From the NCBI RefSeq assembly GCF_001717585.1, contig NZ_CP017042.1, positions 2,014,501 through 2,078,500 of the forward strand: a stretch of 64,000 nt of DNA, given 5' to 3'. The stretch is from Selenomonas sp. oral taxon 920 (GTDB taxonomy: Bacteria > Bacillota > Negativicutes > Selenomonadales > Selenomonadaceae). The translations under genes were made by a program, and so were the position numbers. A model generated the notes under the pieces. The model saw only the letters and a list, made by a program, of their open reading frames with translations. It made no database searches and was not told the origin of the DNA. This document shows positions 42,802-53,163 of the stretch, piece by piece; the first letter of the stretch is position 1, and every line of letters starts with the position of its first letter.

Positions 42802-45800
42802 CGTCTCTCCTCTGCATCCAAATGCAGCACATCTTCATATGCGCGTTCCAACGCACGCATATACCCCGTCTGATCCATGACTGACGACTTCTCCATCTTC
42901 CCGCGCAGCCTCTTGTGCAGCTGATCGAGCCTGTCCGTGTCATGCGCAAGGGCGACGGCACACGCAGCATAGTCCTCCGGTGTCTGCACAGCGCATTCGT
43001 CCAATCCCACGTGCGTCAGCAGCGCATAGGAAAACCGCGTACTGCGCCGCGCAGCATACATGGTCACCACGGGAACGCCCATATAGAGGGCGTCGCAGGT
43101 CGTTCCTCCGCCCGGCCACGGATACGTATCGAGCGCAATATCCACATCGAGATAGCGCTCCATATAGTCCGTTGTCGCAGGTTCCAAAATCACGCGTGCG
43201 AGGTCAAACCCAAGACGCGTGAGCCGTGCCCGCGCCTCCTCCGCCATTGCCGGCGCAAAGAAAATCTGGGACTTCAGCAGAAGCTGTGCCTGCGGCACCC
43301 GTTCCAGAATCTCCCGCCAGAGCAGAAGCATCTCATCGGTGAACTTGCGATACTGATTGAATACGCCAAAAAGGATGTATCCGCTCCTCTTTACAGGTGC
43401 CCCCGTCGAAACCGAAAGCCCCGCACGCGGCACATAGACGAACTGACTCGGCAGCCGAATCAATTTCTCCGTAAAATACGCCTCACTCGCCCCCCCGACG
43501 GGGTCACACGCTGCATCCGTCAGGAAGTAATCCACGGTACTCAGACCCGATGTCGCCGTATAGCCGAGCCCCATCATCTGTATGGGCGCAGGCCGCCGTG
43601 CGAGTACGGGCAGAGCTCCGCCTGCCGCATGCCCTGCAAGATCAACGAGAATATCGACCGCATCCGCGTGAATGCGTGCAGCGATGTCCTCTGGTACAGC
43701 CGCGCCCAGATCGCGCCACACAGTCACATGGGAGCGCAGCGCCGCCGTTACCTCATCCGGCTCCTCTGCCGTACTATAGGCATAGACCTCGAAACGTGCA
43801 CGGTCATATCCTGTCAGCAGCGGCTGCACAAAATGCTGCATGACATTGTGGCGAAAATCCGGCGAGATATAGCCGACACGAATCTTCTGACGGCGGCAGG
43901 GCACAGAGTACGTGTAGCGCGGGACATCCGCAAGGAGTGCATCGTATGCACAGTGCGCACGAAACAACTCATCCGAGTCCACAATCTGTGCATTCTGTGC
44001 AAGCAGAAACGAACTGTAGAGCCCCGTATCGGACGGCTCCTCCTCATAGGCACGCTGATAGAACTCTGCCGCCCGCACATCGCCCATGCGATAGGCGACA
44101 GCAGCACGCAGCCGCATGAACTCATGACGAAGCTCGCTGCGCCCCGCTGCCAGATATTCCTCTGCCAGTCTCATGGCGCGCAGCAGATCGCCCTGCCGCT
44201 CCACGGCATAGGCATGAAGATAGCGCAGCATATCATCCTGCATGCCTGCGGCAAAGGCGCGCTCTGCGCATTCCTGCGCTTCGGCATAATGCTCCGCTGC
44301 AAGGGCCGCAAAAATACGGTCTTTCAGCGTCTTTACATCCATACTCATACTATCGTCACGAACGGAGAGAGACTTTAACGGATCGCAGTGCTCTGTGTAT
44401 GCCGTCCAGACTGCGTCATAGGCTGCCCCCGCTGCCGCACCATAAGCAGCTGCATCCATGACGGGGGAACGTTCCATCATCTGCCGCAGCCCCGTATGCA
44501 GCGCATCGAGCAGCGCGGGATCATTTGCCAGAGAGACCGCGCGGTCCACGTATTCCTCTATCGTCCGCGCGACAAGTGCCCCCGCTCCGATGTTCTCCGC
44601 AAGGGATGCGCCGAAGCGGCTGCCGAGGCTCTCCCCCGCAAGCGTCACAACGGGCACACCCATGTAGAGCGCGTCGCAGGTTGTTCCGCCGCCGGGGTAT
44701 GGGAACGGGTCGAGCGCAATATCCACGTGATTGTACGCGGCGAGATAGTCCCGTGACGCCCCCTCCGTATCGACGCGCGCGCACGGAATGCCCGCCTCCG
44801 CAAGGCGGTGCATCGCCTCTGCACTGGCATCCGCATATGAAAAGACATCCGTCTTTAGAAAGAGACGGCTCTCCGGCACGCGGCGCAGGATCTCTGCCCA
44901 TGCAGCAAGGACATCATCACTCAGCTTGGTGAAATTGTTAAAACTGCCAAAGACGGTGGGGCGTCCCGCTGCAGGCGGATGCTCAGGGGCAGGAGTCTCA
45001 TGCAGCGGCTGCCAGCAGAAATGCGTCTGAGGAAGAACAAGCAGCTCCTCCGTAAATCCATCCTCCGCATCCCCTGCCGCAAGAACGGGATCGGCAAGGA
45101 AGTAGTCCACCGTTTTCAGTCCGGTCGATGCAAAATAGCCAATCCCCGAGATCTGCACAGGCGCGGGACGATAGGCGAGAATCGGCAGCGTACTGCCCGC
45201 CGTGTGCCCTGCGAGATCAACAAGGATGTCGATGCCGTCACGATAGATCTCATGCGCGGCTTCCTCTGGCGAAAGGCCGGAAAGGCTGCGAAAATGATCG
45301 ACGGACTGCTTCACCCTCTCGGTATATTCGTCCTCTGCATTCAGTGCATAGACCGTCACCGCAAAGCGTGCGGGATCGAGCGCCGTCATCAGAGCATACG
45401 AAAAGGAGAGCACAACGTGCTCCCTGACATCGGGTGAGAGATATCCAACCTGCAGTCGCTTTCCCCTGCGATGCGCGGCATGGTCAAACGGGCACACATC
45501 CACAAAGAGCGCACCGTATTCCTCTGCCGCCCTCCTATCCTCTGCACATGTGGCCGGCAGATAGTGGCGGTTAAAGAGCACATTGCTCGCGTTGAGCGCA
45601 CGCAGTGCGAGATTCGGCGCAGCATCGCGCGCCCGCTCATAGAATCGTACTGCATCGGCGGCTCGTCCGAGGAATCGTGCACACTGTCCCGCAAGATTGT
45701 AGACCTTCTCTGCAACGGCGGGCATCATCTCCGCGTCGAGGAGCGGCGTGAGCAGGTCCAGCGCGGCGGAACGCTCCCCCTCCAGGAGATGAATGCGCGC

Positions 45801-46034
45801 ACGCAGGAAGATTGTATAGGGATCATGGGGCGCGTATTTCCCGCATTTCCGCCATGCCGCAAGAGCCTCGCGCGCACGCCCCGCCTCGATGTGAAGTGCC
45901 GTCAAAAGCCCCGCCGCCTCGACAGGCTCACGTCTGCGCAGGCGCTTGATTCCCTTGCGCGCCCCCGTCTCGTCTCCGCATGAAAGCGCCGCGAAAATAT
46001 CATCGCGCAGCGCCTCAAGTCTGTCCATCCTCAT
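42798..46034 (-). CDS. Double OGT-like (GT41) glycosyltransferase with two full modules
   Basis: A 1078-residue protein made of two tandem TPR-plus-GT41 units. Unit 1 (about 1-545) has VGYLSPDVREH with His206, DLAGHTAGSTL, FGSFNNFTKL and LDPFPYPGGGTTCDA. Unit 2 (about 565-1078) has DLAGHAAGGAL, FGVFNQYRKF and LDTYPWPGGGTTCDA, but its first motif reads SPDFRHN, so Asn730 sits where His is expected, with His729 next to it. Whether unit 2 is active is therefore open. The two units are more alike than random GT41 pairs by eye, suggesting internal duplication. The start overlaps the upstream stop as ATGA. Confidence 0.87.
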   Translation of the reverse strand: MRMDRLEALRDDIFAALSCGDETGARKGIKRLRRREPVEAAGLLTALHIEAGRAREALAAWRKCGKYAPHDPYTIFLRARIHLLEGERSAALDLLTPLLDAEMMPAVAEKVYNLAGQCARFLGRAADAVRFYERARDAAPNLALRALNASNVLFNRHYLPATCAEDRRAAEEYGALFVDVCPFDHAAHRRGKRLQVGYLSPDVREHVVLSFSYALMTALDPARFAVTVYALNAEDEYTERVKQSVDHFRSLSGLSPEEAAHEIYRDGIDILVDLAGHTAGSTLPILAYRPAPVQISGIGYFASTGLKTVDYFLADPVLAAGDAEDGFTEELLVLPQTHFCWQPLHETPAPEHPPAAGRPTVFGSFNNFTKLSDDVLAAWAEILRRVPESRLFLKTDVFSYADASAEAMHRLAEAGIPCARVDTEGASRDYLAAYNHVDIALDPFPYPGGGTTCDALYMGVPVVTLAGESLGSRFGASLAENIGAGALVARTIEEYVDRAVSLANDPALLDALHTGLRQMMERSPVMDAAAYGAAAGAAYDAVWTAYTEHCDPLKSLSVRDDSMSMDVKTLKDRIFAALAAEHYAEAQECAERAFAAGMQDDMLRYLHAYAVERQGDLLRAMRLAEEYLAAGRSELRHEFMRLRAAVAYRMGDVRAAEFYQRAYEEEPSDTGLYSSFLLAQNAQIVDSDELFRAHCAYDALLADVPRYTYSVPCRRQKIRVGYISPDFRHNVMQHFVQPLLTGYDRARFEVYAYSTAEEPDEVTAALRSHVTVWRDLGAAVPEDIAARIHADAVDILVDLAGHAAGGALPVLARRPAPIQMMGLGYTATSGLSTVDYFLTDAACDPVGGASEAYFTEKLIRLPSQFVYVPRAGLSVSTGAPVKRSGYILFGVFNQYRKFTDEMLLLWREILERVPQAQLLLKSQIFFAPAMAEEARARLTRLGFDLARVILEPATTDYMERYLDVDIALDTYPWPGGGTTCDALYMGVPVVTMYAARRSTRFSYALLTHVGLDECAVQTPEDYAACAVALAHDTDRLDQLHKRLRGKMEKSSVMDQTGYMRALERAYEDVLHLDAEERR

Positions 46035-47506
46035 TCCATTCCTCTCGCAAGACGTCCAATGCGGCGCAGCATACGCACTGCCTCGGGTGCGGCAGAGATC
46101 TCTCTGCAGGAATCCGGCAGGAGGAGAGCAAGCGCGCCCTGCTGTGCGGGTGCAAAGCCCCTCCCATATGCTGCTGCAGCTGCCGCCGTGCGTTCCATAT
46201 CCTCAACCAGCGATGCTGCTGCAGAACACACATCCCCCGCGAGCAGGAATCGCCGCCGCTCGGAGAACTTCACCTTCGCACGCCGATCATAGTAGAGGCC
46301 CGCGCGCGGAAAGATGCCCGCCAGCACAGATGCGAGAAACGCCGCGTCCGCAGTTTCATCGTAATGTGCGTTCAGCGCCTCGATCACAGCCGCATCATCC
46401 GCTCCCGCCGCCCTGAGAAGGCGTGCGAACCGAGCAAGGGCTGGTGCGTAGTGCGGACGCAGCCGCAGTGCACGCTCATAGAGTGCCGCCGCCCCATCCG
46501 TATTCCCTGTAAGTTCTTCCGTCTCGCCAAGCCGCATGTAGACACTCGGCGCAAGAACCCCGGAGTAATCGCCCTCCTGATAGTATTCCTCGTGCAGACG
46601 AATTCCGTCCGTATACGCTTCGCGTGCCCGTGCGTAATATCCTGCCTCCCACGCATAGGTTCCGTAAATCAGGGGAAAATCCGCTTTCTCGGGAAGAGCT
46701 TTTCGTGCCGTCTCATATGCTTCCGTAATCTCTGCTTCCTCTGCCCCTGCGAGGATAAGGGATTGAAGCAGAACCGCATGCGGGCGATCCTCAGAGCCTA
46801 CCGGACGATCCGCGCTGTCCCGCGCCAGTCGTGCATAATGCGCCGCCTGCGTATAGTCCTCCAACGTATAGTAGCAATCCATCAGATGATATTCATCGAG
46901 CTTTCGATACTCTCCGCGCGCACGTCGTGCAAGCAGCAGGGCCAGATCGCGTTTGGACTTCTCTTTGATGATGCGCGGCGAATAGCCCGTATGATAGAGC
47001 ACGAGCCCCGGTGCCATCGCCATTTCGCGCGCCGGGTCGCCGCTGAGATTCTCCACATGCTCGTGGATGCTCCCCACAAAGCGGATGTGCGGTGCACGGC
47101 GGAAGATGCGCTGCACCTCTGCCGATGTGCCGAGCAGCGCCCCCGTATCCATGTCGATATTGACAAGGTGAACAATAAAGCCGTCGAACGTCTCCCGTCC
47201 TGCGTATTCCTCGATCAGCGGCCGCACGCGCGGTACGCTCTCCTCCGTGAAATACTCGTCCGCATCCGTAAAGACAACCCAGTCGCCCTTCGCCTGATCG
47301 AGTGCAAAATTCTTTGCCGCCGCAAAGTCATTGATCCAGTCGAAATGGCAGACTCGTGCACCGCCTGCACGCGCAATCTCCACCGTCGCATCCGTCGACC
47401 CCGTATCGACGACGATCATCTCATCGGCAAAGGTGCGCATCGACACGAGCCAGCGCGGCAGATTTTCTGCCTCATTCTTCGTAATGACACAGGCTGATAT
47501 CCTCAT
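46031..47506 (-). CDS. GT2 glycosyltransferase with TPR-like C-terminus
   Basis: A 491-residue protein. Residues 1-230 form a GT2 domain of the beta-4-glucosyltransferase/WaaE-like type ([25 protein letters not shown], metal motif TDADEYF near residue 79, GSIHEHV). Residues 230-490 are helical repeats resembling TPRs ([28 protein letters not shown]). GT2-TPR proteins include peptide and protein glycosyltransferases, so direct protein modification is plausible (inference). ATG 47506 overlaps the upstream stop as ATGA; a longer frame to 47695 lies wholly inside the neighbour and is rejected. Confidence 0.88.
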   Translation of the reverse strand: MRISACVITKNEAENLPRWLVSMRTFADEMIVVDTGSTDATVEIARAGGARVCHFDWINDFAAAKNFALDQAKGDWVVFTDADEYFTEESVPRVRPLIEEYAGRETFDGFIVHLVNIDMDTGALLGTSAEVQRIFRRAPHIRFVGSIHEHVENLSGDPAREMAMAPGLVLYHTGYSPRIIKEKSKRDLALLLARRARGEYRKLDEYHLMDCYYTLEDYTQAAHYARLARDSADRPVGSEDRPHAVLLQSLILAGAEEAEITEAYETARKALPEKADFPLIYGTYAWEAGYYARAREAYTDGIRLHEEYYQEGDYSGVLAPSVYMRLGETEELTGNTDGAAALYERALRLRPHYAPALARFARLLRAAGADDAAVIEALNAHYDETADAAFLASVLAGIFPRAGLYYDRRAKVKFSERRRFLLAGDVCSAAASLVEDMERTAAAAAAYGRGFAPAQQGALALLLPDSCREISAAPEAVRMLRRIGRLARGME

Positions 47507-50500
47507 CGTACCAACTCCATCAATTCCTTTGACTTTCGATGCGCGGGGGCAAGGGAAAGCGCATGCGCGAGATATTCCTGCGCCTCCGCACGCGCACCAA
47601 GATGCAGTGCGGCAAGCGCCATCCCATAGAGTGTATCCGGTGTCTCTCCCTCTGCGGCAGAGAGGAACTGCCATCCGAGAAATGCCCCCTTCCAACGCTC
47701 CGCTGCAGCAAAATCCTCTGCCGCAGCGAGCAGATGTTCTGTTCCATAATCAGCAGATATGCGCAGGAATCGCTCTGCCTGTTCTGCATTTGAATGATGA
47801 ATAAACGCCTCACGCACTGTACGGTAGCCGTCTATGGTATCCGGCAGCGGAGCAGCATCCGGCTCATCATAATGGCGCCAAAGGATCTGCATCGCACGCG
47901 GGAGCACCCCACGCAGACGCTGATAGAGATGGATGCTCTCCGCATGGCGCTCTCGCTCTAGACGCAGAAGAACCTCCGGTATCTCTCGCGCATATTCGGC
48001 CAATGTGCCGACAACCTGCTCCCCAAATTCCTCTGCAGTTAGGCTCTGCATCTTCGTGTAGATCTCCGGTATCGGTACAGCCTGTCCGATCTCCTGCGAG
48101 AGCACGGCACGCGCCGCTGCAGCGAGTTCCAACCAACCGTAGCTGTCCGCAAAACGAGCAAGATAGGAAAGTGTCCCCGCATCGCTGCCGAGCATTTCAC
48201 GCAAGCCGCTCAGAACGGTCCCCATATCCTCGGAGGCGTGCAGCTCCACATAGACATCCAGAGCCTCCTCGCGGGCTGTATCAAGCGCAAAGGCGCGGGC
48301 AAGCTCCTCCTCTGCCGCAGACGCATGCCCCATCTCCATCAGGAGGCGGGCACGCGCGGCAGATACTGCGCCTGCCCACACAGGAAATTCGGATGCCTCG
48401 CCTGCCGTATCTGCAGGACTCTCATAGAGTTCCAACGCACGCGTCAGTGCGGACAGGGCCTCTCCATCACCACATGCCGCAAGCAGCAGGCCAAGCCGTC
48501 CATAGAAGTCCGGCAGCTGCTGGAATTCTTGACACGCTGCACGCGCAGCTTCCACTTGCTGTGCAAGCGGAACATTTTCCTTCTCCATTGCATCAAGCAG
48601 GAGCTGATGGAGATGGCTCTGTGCGCCAACAGAACTCACAGACTCCTCCAATGCGGCACGCGCATAAATCAGCGCCGCCGCATATTTCCCAAGACCGTAA
48701 TAGGTATCGGCAAGATAGCGGCAGTCTCCGGGCTGAAGCCCGCTCTCCTCTACGCGCCGCTCCATCAATGCAAGATTTCGCTCATGTTTCGCGCGGATAC
48801 GTCCCGATGAATAGCCCACGTGGCGAACCGCAAGTGCCGCTGCTTCATGATAGAGAACGGGTTCTCCGTCCGTCTTGCGCAATGCCTCGTGCACCCGACC
48901 CTCATAGAAAAGCCCGCGCCCCATGCGCAGGAGTCGGACATGCGGCGCACGCCCCATTTCACGGCTGCCCGCATCCTCATCTATGTGCACAATCGGCAGG
49001 AGTACGGCATCCACATGCGGCAGGATCACATCCACCATGGAAAGATAGGCACGCACTTCACTCGGCTCAAAGAACGACTCATCTGCATCGAGGATGACAG
49101 CCCAATCACCGCTTGCCGCCCCGATTGCAGCATTCCGTGCGGCGGCGAAGTCATCTTTCCATGTAAAATCAATGAGCTTCGTTCCCGCCTTCTCGGCAAG
49201 CACACGCGTCCCATCCGTCGATCCCGTATCGACGACAATCCGTTCATTCGCGTAGACCGCTGTATTCGACAGCCAGCATTCCATATCCCGCACATCATCA
49301 CGCACAAAGACACATGCGGCAATGCGCATCTCTTCTGCATGTGCAGCGATGCGCCGCCAGATCTCCATGCGGCGGCAGAGGGCCTCGTGCATCTCCGCCG
49401 TAAAGACAGACTGCTCCGTTCCCGACTCCGACGGCTGTATCCGGAGTGCCGTCGCTGCCGCCTCAATTGCCTCTGCGTAACGATGGAAGGCGGCAAGTGC
49501 CTCGGCATACTCAGCATGCATCTCCGGCAATTCCGGAAATTCGTGCGCGGCCTGCTCGGCCACAGCAAGGTACTTTTCTCTGAGCAGAGGCTGCATACCA
49601 TAGATACGCAGGAGAATCCGATAGGAACGGCTGGCATATACAACACTGCGGCGCCCCATCCCAATGTCGAGAAGTGCATAGTGTTCTGCCATGTGTTCAT
49701 CGCCCAGATTATCATAGGTCTCAGCGAGATAACGCCAGCAGCGATCCGGCATATTGCCCTGTTTCACTTCTTCGAGGAGAATGCGCAGATTTCGCTCCCC
49801 CTTTTCACGTGTCAGCAGGGCAGAATATCCTGTATGCACGAGAGACAGCAGGGATGCAGCAATCATTCGAATCGACGGCACCGTATCGTCCGCATTTCTC
49901 AACTCTTCATGAATACGCCCGACGTAATGCCGTCCCTCGCGTCGGCGAAAGATACGCGGTGCATAGGAGTCCAGCAGTGTCTCTCCGGTTGTCTCGTCGA
50001 TATTATGCCACGGTATGAGAAGTACTTCACCGCCTGTGTGGTCTGCTTCCTCAATAACCGCACGTAAATGATCTCGTGTCTCGAGAGAAAAATATTCATC
50101 CGCATCGATAAAAATAATCCAATCTCCCGTCACATGGGCAAGAGCTGCATTCCGTGCCGCCGCAAAATCATCCTGCCACGCCCAATGATACACCGCAGCT
50201 CCATACGCCTCCGCTACGTGCACCGTATCATCCTGCGAGCCTGTATCCAAAACAATAAGCTCATCCACCTGCGACCTAAGACTTTCGATCGATTTTTTCA
50301 GGTGAGCAGCGTCATCGCGCACAATATAGCATGCCGTAATGCGCACGTTGTCTTTTATCCTCTCCCCCATATGCCCCCCCATATATGCTCTGTGTTTTTC
50401 CATCCAAAACTGTGCCCTTGCAGGCTCTCCAAGTTCCTGATAAAGCAATGAAAGGCGTTCTGCCGCAAAGGCTGCAACAGCATCGTTAAAGAACGAGGAG

Positions 50501-51435
50501 TCATGCGCGGAAGAAAAATCATCCTTATAGTGACGCAAGGCCTCCTCAAAGGATTCTGCTGCCTCATGATAACGCACGAGCCCACAGAGAATCATGCCGC
50601 GCTGGGCATAGAAGTCCGGCAGATACGGGAATTTTTCTATTGCCTCATCAGCAAATATAAGCATCTCCTCATCTGAATAATGAAGGGCACGCATGGACTC
50701 AATCATCTGGTGCCAGATCTTGCTCTCTTCGTCGGTGAAGGCAATATCCCCCTGCAGAGCCTCCTTGGACAGCATGAGCGTCTTTGCATAATCCTTCAGT
50801 CCGAAGTAACAGTCTGCCAGATAAAAGGCATGCATCGCTGTTCGTCCATGCATCTCAGCGTCATGCTCAAGCATGGCGATATTGCGCCGTATCTTCTCTG
50901 CCCCACGCTTCTGCAGATATCCGGTATGCCCCGCATCAAGGCGTGCATCCCCATAGACAAGCACCCGCTTCCCCCCATCGTCCCGGACCGCCTGCTCATG
51001 GATCATCCCTTCGTAGTGAAGTCCGGGCATTCGCAAAATCCGCGGACTCCACATACGCATTGCATCCTTCATGGAATTCTCTGTCATAAAATTGCAGAGT
51101 GAAATCATAATAATATCGACGTCTTTATTTTCATGGATTGCCGCTTCAATTCCATCCCGTAATTGCTCAGGATGAAAGAAATATTCGTCGGCATCCAAAA
51201 AAATGACAAAATCACCCCTGCATTGTTTGAGTGCATAATTACGTGCCTGAGAGAAATCATTCTTCCATGGAAAATCATAAAGGTGTGCATGAAACTCTGA
51301 CGCCGCATCGGCTACAGCGGTGCTTCCGGCCGTAGAAACGACAATGATCTCATCCACAGTTTCCCGAACAGACGCAAGTGATCGGCAAAGCTCGTTCACT
51401 TCGTCCTTGACAATATAGCAGGCAGAGATCTTCAT
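47503..51435 (-). CDS. Triple GT2-TPR glycosyltransferase
   Basis: A 1310-residue protein with three GT2 modules starting near residues 1, 363 and 702, each followed by TPR-like helices; residues 940-1310 are mainly helical repeats. Metal motifs are LDADEYF (about 80), IDADEYF (about 442) and LDADESF (about 781). Modules 2 and 3 have LDTGSQDDT and VDTGSTDGT, but module 1 reads VVSTAGST, losing the nucleotide-binding Asp (Ser34). All three have a G-x-I/V-H-E motif. First gene of the glycosylation operon. ATG 51435 (MKISACYIV) parallels the next gene's start and has GGAAAGG at good spacing; the ATG at 51444 is too near that site. Confidence 0.88.
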   Translation of the reverse strand: MKISACYIVKDEVNELCRSLASVRETVDEIIVVSTAGSTAVADAASEFHAHLYDFPWKNDFSQARNYALKQCRGDFVIFLDADEYFFHPEQLRDGIEAAIHENKDVDIIMISLCNFMTENSMKDAMRMWSPRILRMPGLHYEGMIHEQAVRDDGGKRVLVYGDARLDAGHTGYLQKRGAEKIRRNIAMLEHDAEMHGRTAMHAFYLADCYFGLKDYAKTLMLSKEALQGDIAFTDEESKIWHQMIESMRALHYSDEEMLIFADEAIEKFPYLPDFYAQRGMILCGLVRYHEAAESFEEALRHYKDDFSSAHDSSFFNDAVAAFAAERLSLLYQELGEPARAQFWMEKHRAYMGGHMGERIKDNVRITACYIVRDDAAHLKKSIESLRSQVDELIVLDTGSQDDTVHVAEAYGAAVYHWAWQDDFAAARNAALAHVTGDWIIFIDADEYFSLETRDHLRAVIEEADHTGGEVLLIPWHNIDETTGETLLDSYAPRIFRRREGRHYVGRIHEELRNADDTVPSIRMIAASLLSLVHTGYSALLTREKGERNLRILLEEVKQGNMPDRCWRYLAETYDNLGDEHMAEHYALLDIGMGRRSVVYASRSYRILLRIYGMQPLLREKYLAVAEQAAHEFPELPEMHAEYAEALAAFHRYAEAIEAAATALRIQPSESGTEQSVFTAEMHEALCRRMEIWRRIAAHAEEMRIAACVFVRDDVRDMECWLSNTAVYANERIVVDTGSTDGTRVLAEKAGTKLIDFTWKDDFAAARNAAIGAASGDWAVILDADESFFEPSEVRAYLSMVDVILPHVDAVLLPIVHIDEDAGSREMGRAPHVRLLRMGRGLFYEGRVHEALRKTDGEPVLYHEAAALAVRHVGYSSGRIRAKHERNLALMERRVEESGLQPGDCRYLADTYYGLGKYAAALIYARAALEESVSSVGAQSHLHQLLLDAMEKENVPLAQQVEAARAACQEFQQLPDFYGRLGLLLAACGDGEALSALTRALELYESPADTAGEASEFPVWAGAVSAARARLLMEMGHASAAEEELARAFALDTAREEALDVYVELHASEDMGTVLSGLREMLGSDAGTLSYLARFADSYGWLELAAAARAVLSQEIGQAVPIPEIYTKMQSLTAEEFGEQVVGTLAEYAREIPEVLLRLERERHAESIHLYQRLRGVLPRAMQILWRHYDEPDAAPLPDTIDGYRTVREAFIHHSNAEQAERFLRISADYGTEHLLAAAEDFAAAERWKGAFLGWQFLSAAEGETPDTLYGMALAALHLGARAEAQEYLAHALSLAPAHRKSKELMELVR

Positions 51436-51467
51436 GTGGCACATCCTTTCCTTCTCATTCGAAGAAT

Positions 51468-51496
51468 ATTATACGCGATATTCACTAAATTAGCAA
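51468..51496 (-). promoter_or_regulatory. Promoter of the glycosyltransferase operon
   Basis: On the minus strand TTGCTA (51491-51496), 17-base spacer, TATAAT (51468-51473), giving a start about 25 bases before the first gene. It abuts the flagellin terminator, so the operon is expressed separately from flagellin. Confidence 0.7.
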
Positions 51497-51530
51497 AGAA
51501 AAAGAACCCCTCCCCGAAGGGAGAGGTTCC
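51496..51530 (-). terminator. Flagellin terminator
   Basis: 11-base stem GAACCCCTCCC with GGGAGAGGTTC (one mismatch), loop CGAA, followed on the minus strand by TTTTTC. Confidence 0.88.
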
Positions 51531-51559
51531 ATCCGTATAGATACAGCCGAGACTGTAAA

Positions 51560-52894
51560 TTACTGGAGAAGCGAGAGAACTGCAGAACTGTTCTGGTTCG
51601 CCTGTGCGAGCATGGACTGCGCAGCCTGAAGCAGAACGTTGTTCTTCGTGTAGTTCGTCATCTCCTTCGCCATATCCGCATCGCGAATCGTGGACTCGGA
51701 GTTCTGAACGTTCTCGGACGCCGTCGTGAGGTTCGAGCTCGTGTAGTTGAGACGCGTCTGAACAGCACCGATGTTTGCCTGCTCGTCGAGCGCCTTCTGG
51801 AGAGCCGTCTCGATCGTATTGATCGCAGCGTTTGCCTTGTCCTGCGTCTGAACGCTGAGGACAGAGCCGTCCGTGCCCTTGAGACCAAGAGCGAGCGAAC
51901 GCATATCCGTCATGCTGACCTTGATCGCCTGGTTCGCCTTGACACCCGTCTGGAGCGTGAGTGCATTGTCAGCGGACTCGTTCTCTGCGCGAACGCGCTC
52001 GTTGAATGCATCGAGGGCCGTATTGGCCGTCTTGCGGATCGCGCCCGTGTTGTCTGTGATCGAGAGCGTGAACGAGGAGATCTGATAGGTCGTACCAGCA
52101 CCCGCAGCCTGAATCGAAAGAGCCGACTTGTTATCCGCCGTGTAGACGCTGTTCTTCGCCTTGTCAAGGCCAATGAGCGCCCCTTCCTTCGTGGAGGCCG
52201 TTGCGACTGCGGCCGTGCCCGCGAGGGACTCCGTGCCGTTGTACGCCGTGCTCTTGATAATATCAGAGAGCGCGTTCGTGCTGCCGACCGAGAACGTCGT
52301 CGTGTACGTGCGGCCCTGACGGACATACGAAACCGTGATCTTATCCGTCGACTGGATGTTGAGGCTCTCATCCGTACGGCTCTTGAGCTCTGTCAGTGCA
52401 GAACCCCATGCCGAAGCCGTGCTCATCGCGCTGTTCGTGAGCGTCGTGCAGGTTGCCGTACCAATGCTGTTGCGCGAACCATCGACGAGGTACTTGCCGT
52501 TGTACGTTGCAAGTGCATTGTCGTCGATCTGGTCAACCATCTGGTTGATTTCCTTCTGGATCGCGCGGCGATCTTCGTCCGTGTTCGTGTCGTTCGCTGC
52601 GTTGATCGCCTTCTCCTTCAGGGTCTTGAGGATCTCGACCGTGCTGGAGACAGCACCCTCAGCGGTGCGCATCATGCTGTTGCCGTTCTGCGTGTTCTGG
52701 TTGTCCTGATCGAGCGAACGGATCTGGACGCGCATACGCTCGGAGATGGCATAGCCGGAAGCATCATCGCCGGCCGAGTTAATCTTCATGCCCGAGGAGA
52801 CCTTCTGAAGGCTCTTCGCGAGTGCCGACTGGTTCTTGTTCAGGATGTTGAGCGTGTTGACCGCCGACATGTTGTTCTTGACTACCATTGCCAT
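51560..52894 (-). CDS. fliC: Flagellin
   Basis: A 444-residue filament protein with conserved D0/D1 ends: VKNNMSAVNTLNILNKNQSALAKSLQKVSSGMKINSAGDDASGYAISE at the N-terminus (read in parts), and ENVQNSESTIRDADMAKEMTNYT and LLQAAQSMLAQANQN at the C-terminus. The central domain (about 150-330) is rich in Ser and Thr (for example STKEG, TSSN, SIQSTDK), providing many possible O-glycosylation sites for the transferases encoded next door (inference). It is exported by the flagellar type III system with FliS as chaperone. GGGAGG lies nine bases before the ATG. Confidence 0.95.
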   Translation of the reverse strand: MAMVVKNNMSAVNTLNILNKNQSALAKSLQKVSSGMKINSAGDDASGYAISERMRVQIRSLDQDNQNTQNGNSMMRTAEGAVSSTVEILKTLKEKAINAANDTNTDEDRRAIQKEINQMVDQIDDNALATYNGKYLVDGSRNSIGTATCTTLTNSAMSTASAWGSALTELKSRTDESLNIQSTDKITVSYVRQGRTYTTTFSVGSTNALSDIIKSTAYNGTESLAGTAAVATASTKEGALIGLDKAKNSVYTADNKSALSIQAAGAGTTYQISSFTLSITDNTGAIRKTANTALDAFNERVRAENESADNALTLQTGVKANQAIKVSMTDMRSLALGLKGTDGSVLSVQTQDKANAAINTIETALQKALDEQANIGAVQTRLNYTSSNLTTASENVQNSESTIRDADMAKEMTNYTKNNVLLQAAQSMLAQANQNSSAVLSLLQ

Positions 52895-52903
52895 GTGTAA
52901 ATT

Positions 52904-53028
52904 CCTCCCTGGTGTCTTTCCGGATGTTCCGGAATGTTGAATGTATGTGCGGACATCCGTGCCCGCTGTATAATAGGCAAGTGACGCGTCTATCCTGGAT
53001 GGCTGCTAGCTAGCCGTCCCTGGCAGCC
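52904..53028 (-). promoter_or_regulatory. Flagellin leader with candidate CsrA-binding hairpins
   Basis: The 269-base gap 52895-53163 holds no gene. On the minus strand the leader has a hairpin GGCTGC/GCAGCC (53001-53028) exposing AGGGA, a hairpin TTCCGGA-ACA-TCCGGAA (52918-52934) with two GGA triplets, and the ribosome site GGGAGG (52904-52909). CsrA binds GGA in hairpins and blocks such sites, and represses flagellin in Bacillus; csrA and fliW lie 3.4 kb away in this cluster. Farther up are a palindrome ATACTTAAGTAT (53081-53092) and GGCGATAA (53043-53050), near the SigD/FliA -10 GCCGATAA but without a clear TAAA -35. Confidence 0.45.
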
Positions 53029-53163
53029 GCCCCGCTTGCTTATTATCGCCTTACATAAAGTATATCGTCATGAAGAGGATATACTTAAGTATCTGACTGC
53101 AAACATTTTACTTTTTTTTCATCTGTTTGTCAAGGGCAGCGCCCTGCTTTTTTTAAAAAATTA

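Noticed and set aside
42915-44378. A 487-codon plus-strand frame opposite the double GT41 gene
   Set aside because: Antisense of clear OGT motifs; Cys/Arg/His-rich with no family resemblance.
37778-51435. The glycosyltransferase operon as capsule or lipopolysaccharide biosynthesis
   Set aside because: No polymerase, flippase, sugar-nucleotide synthesis or membrane-linked initiating transferase is present; GT41 modules and the position next to flagellin favour protein glycosylation. Not fully excluded.
52895-53163. A cyclic-di-GMP riboswitch in the flagellin leader
   Set aside because: The leader has hairpins but not the conserved core of the GEMM motifs; CsrA-type sites explain it better.
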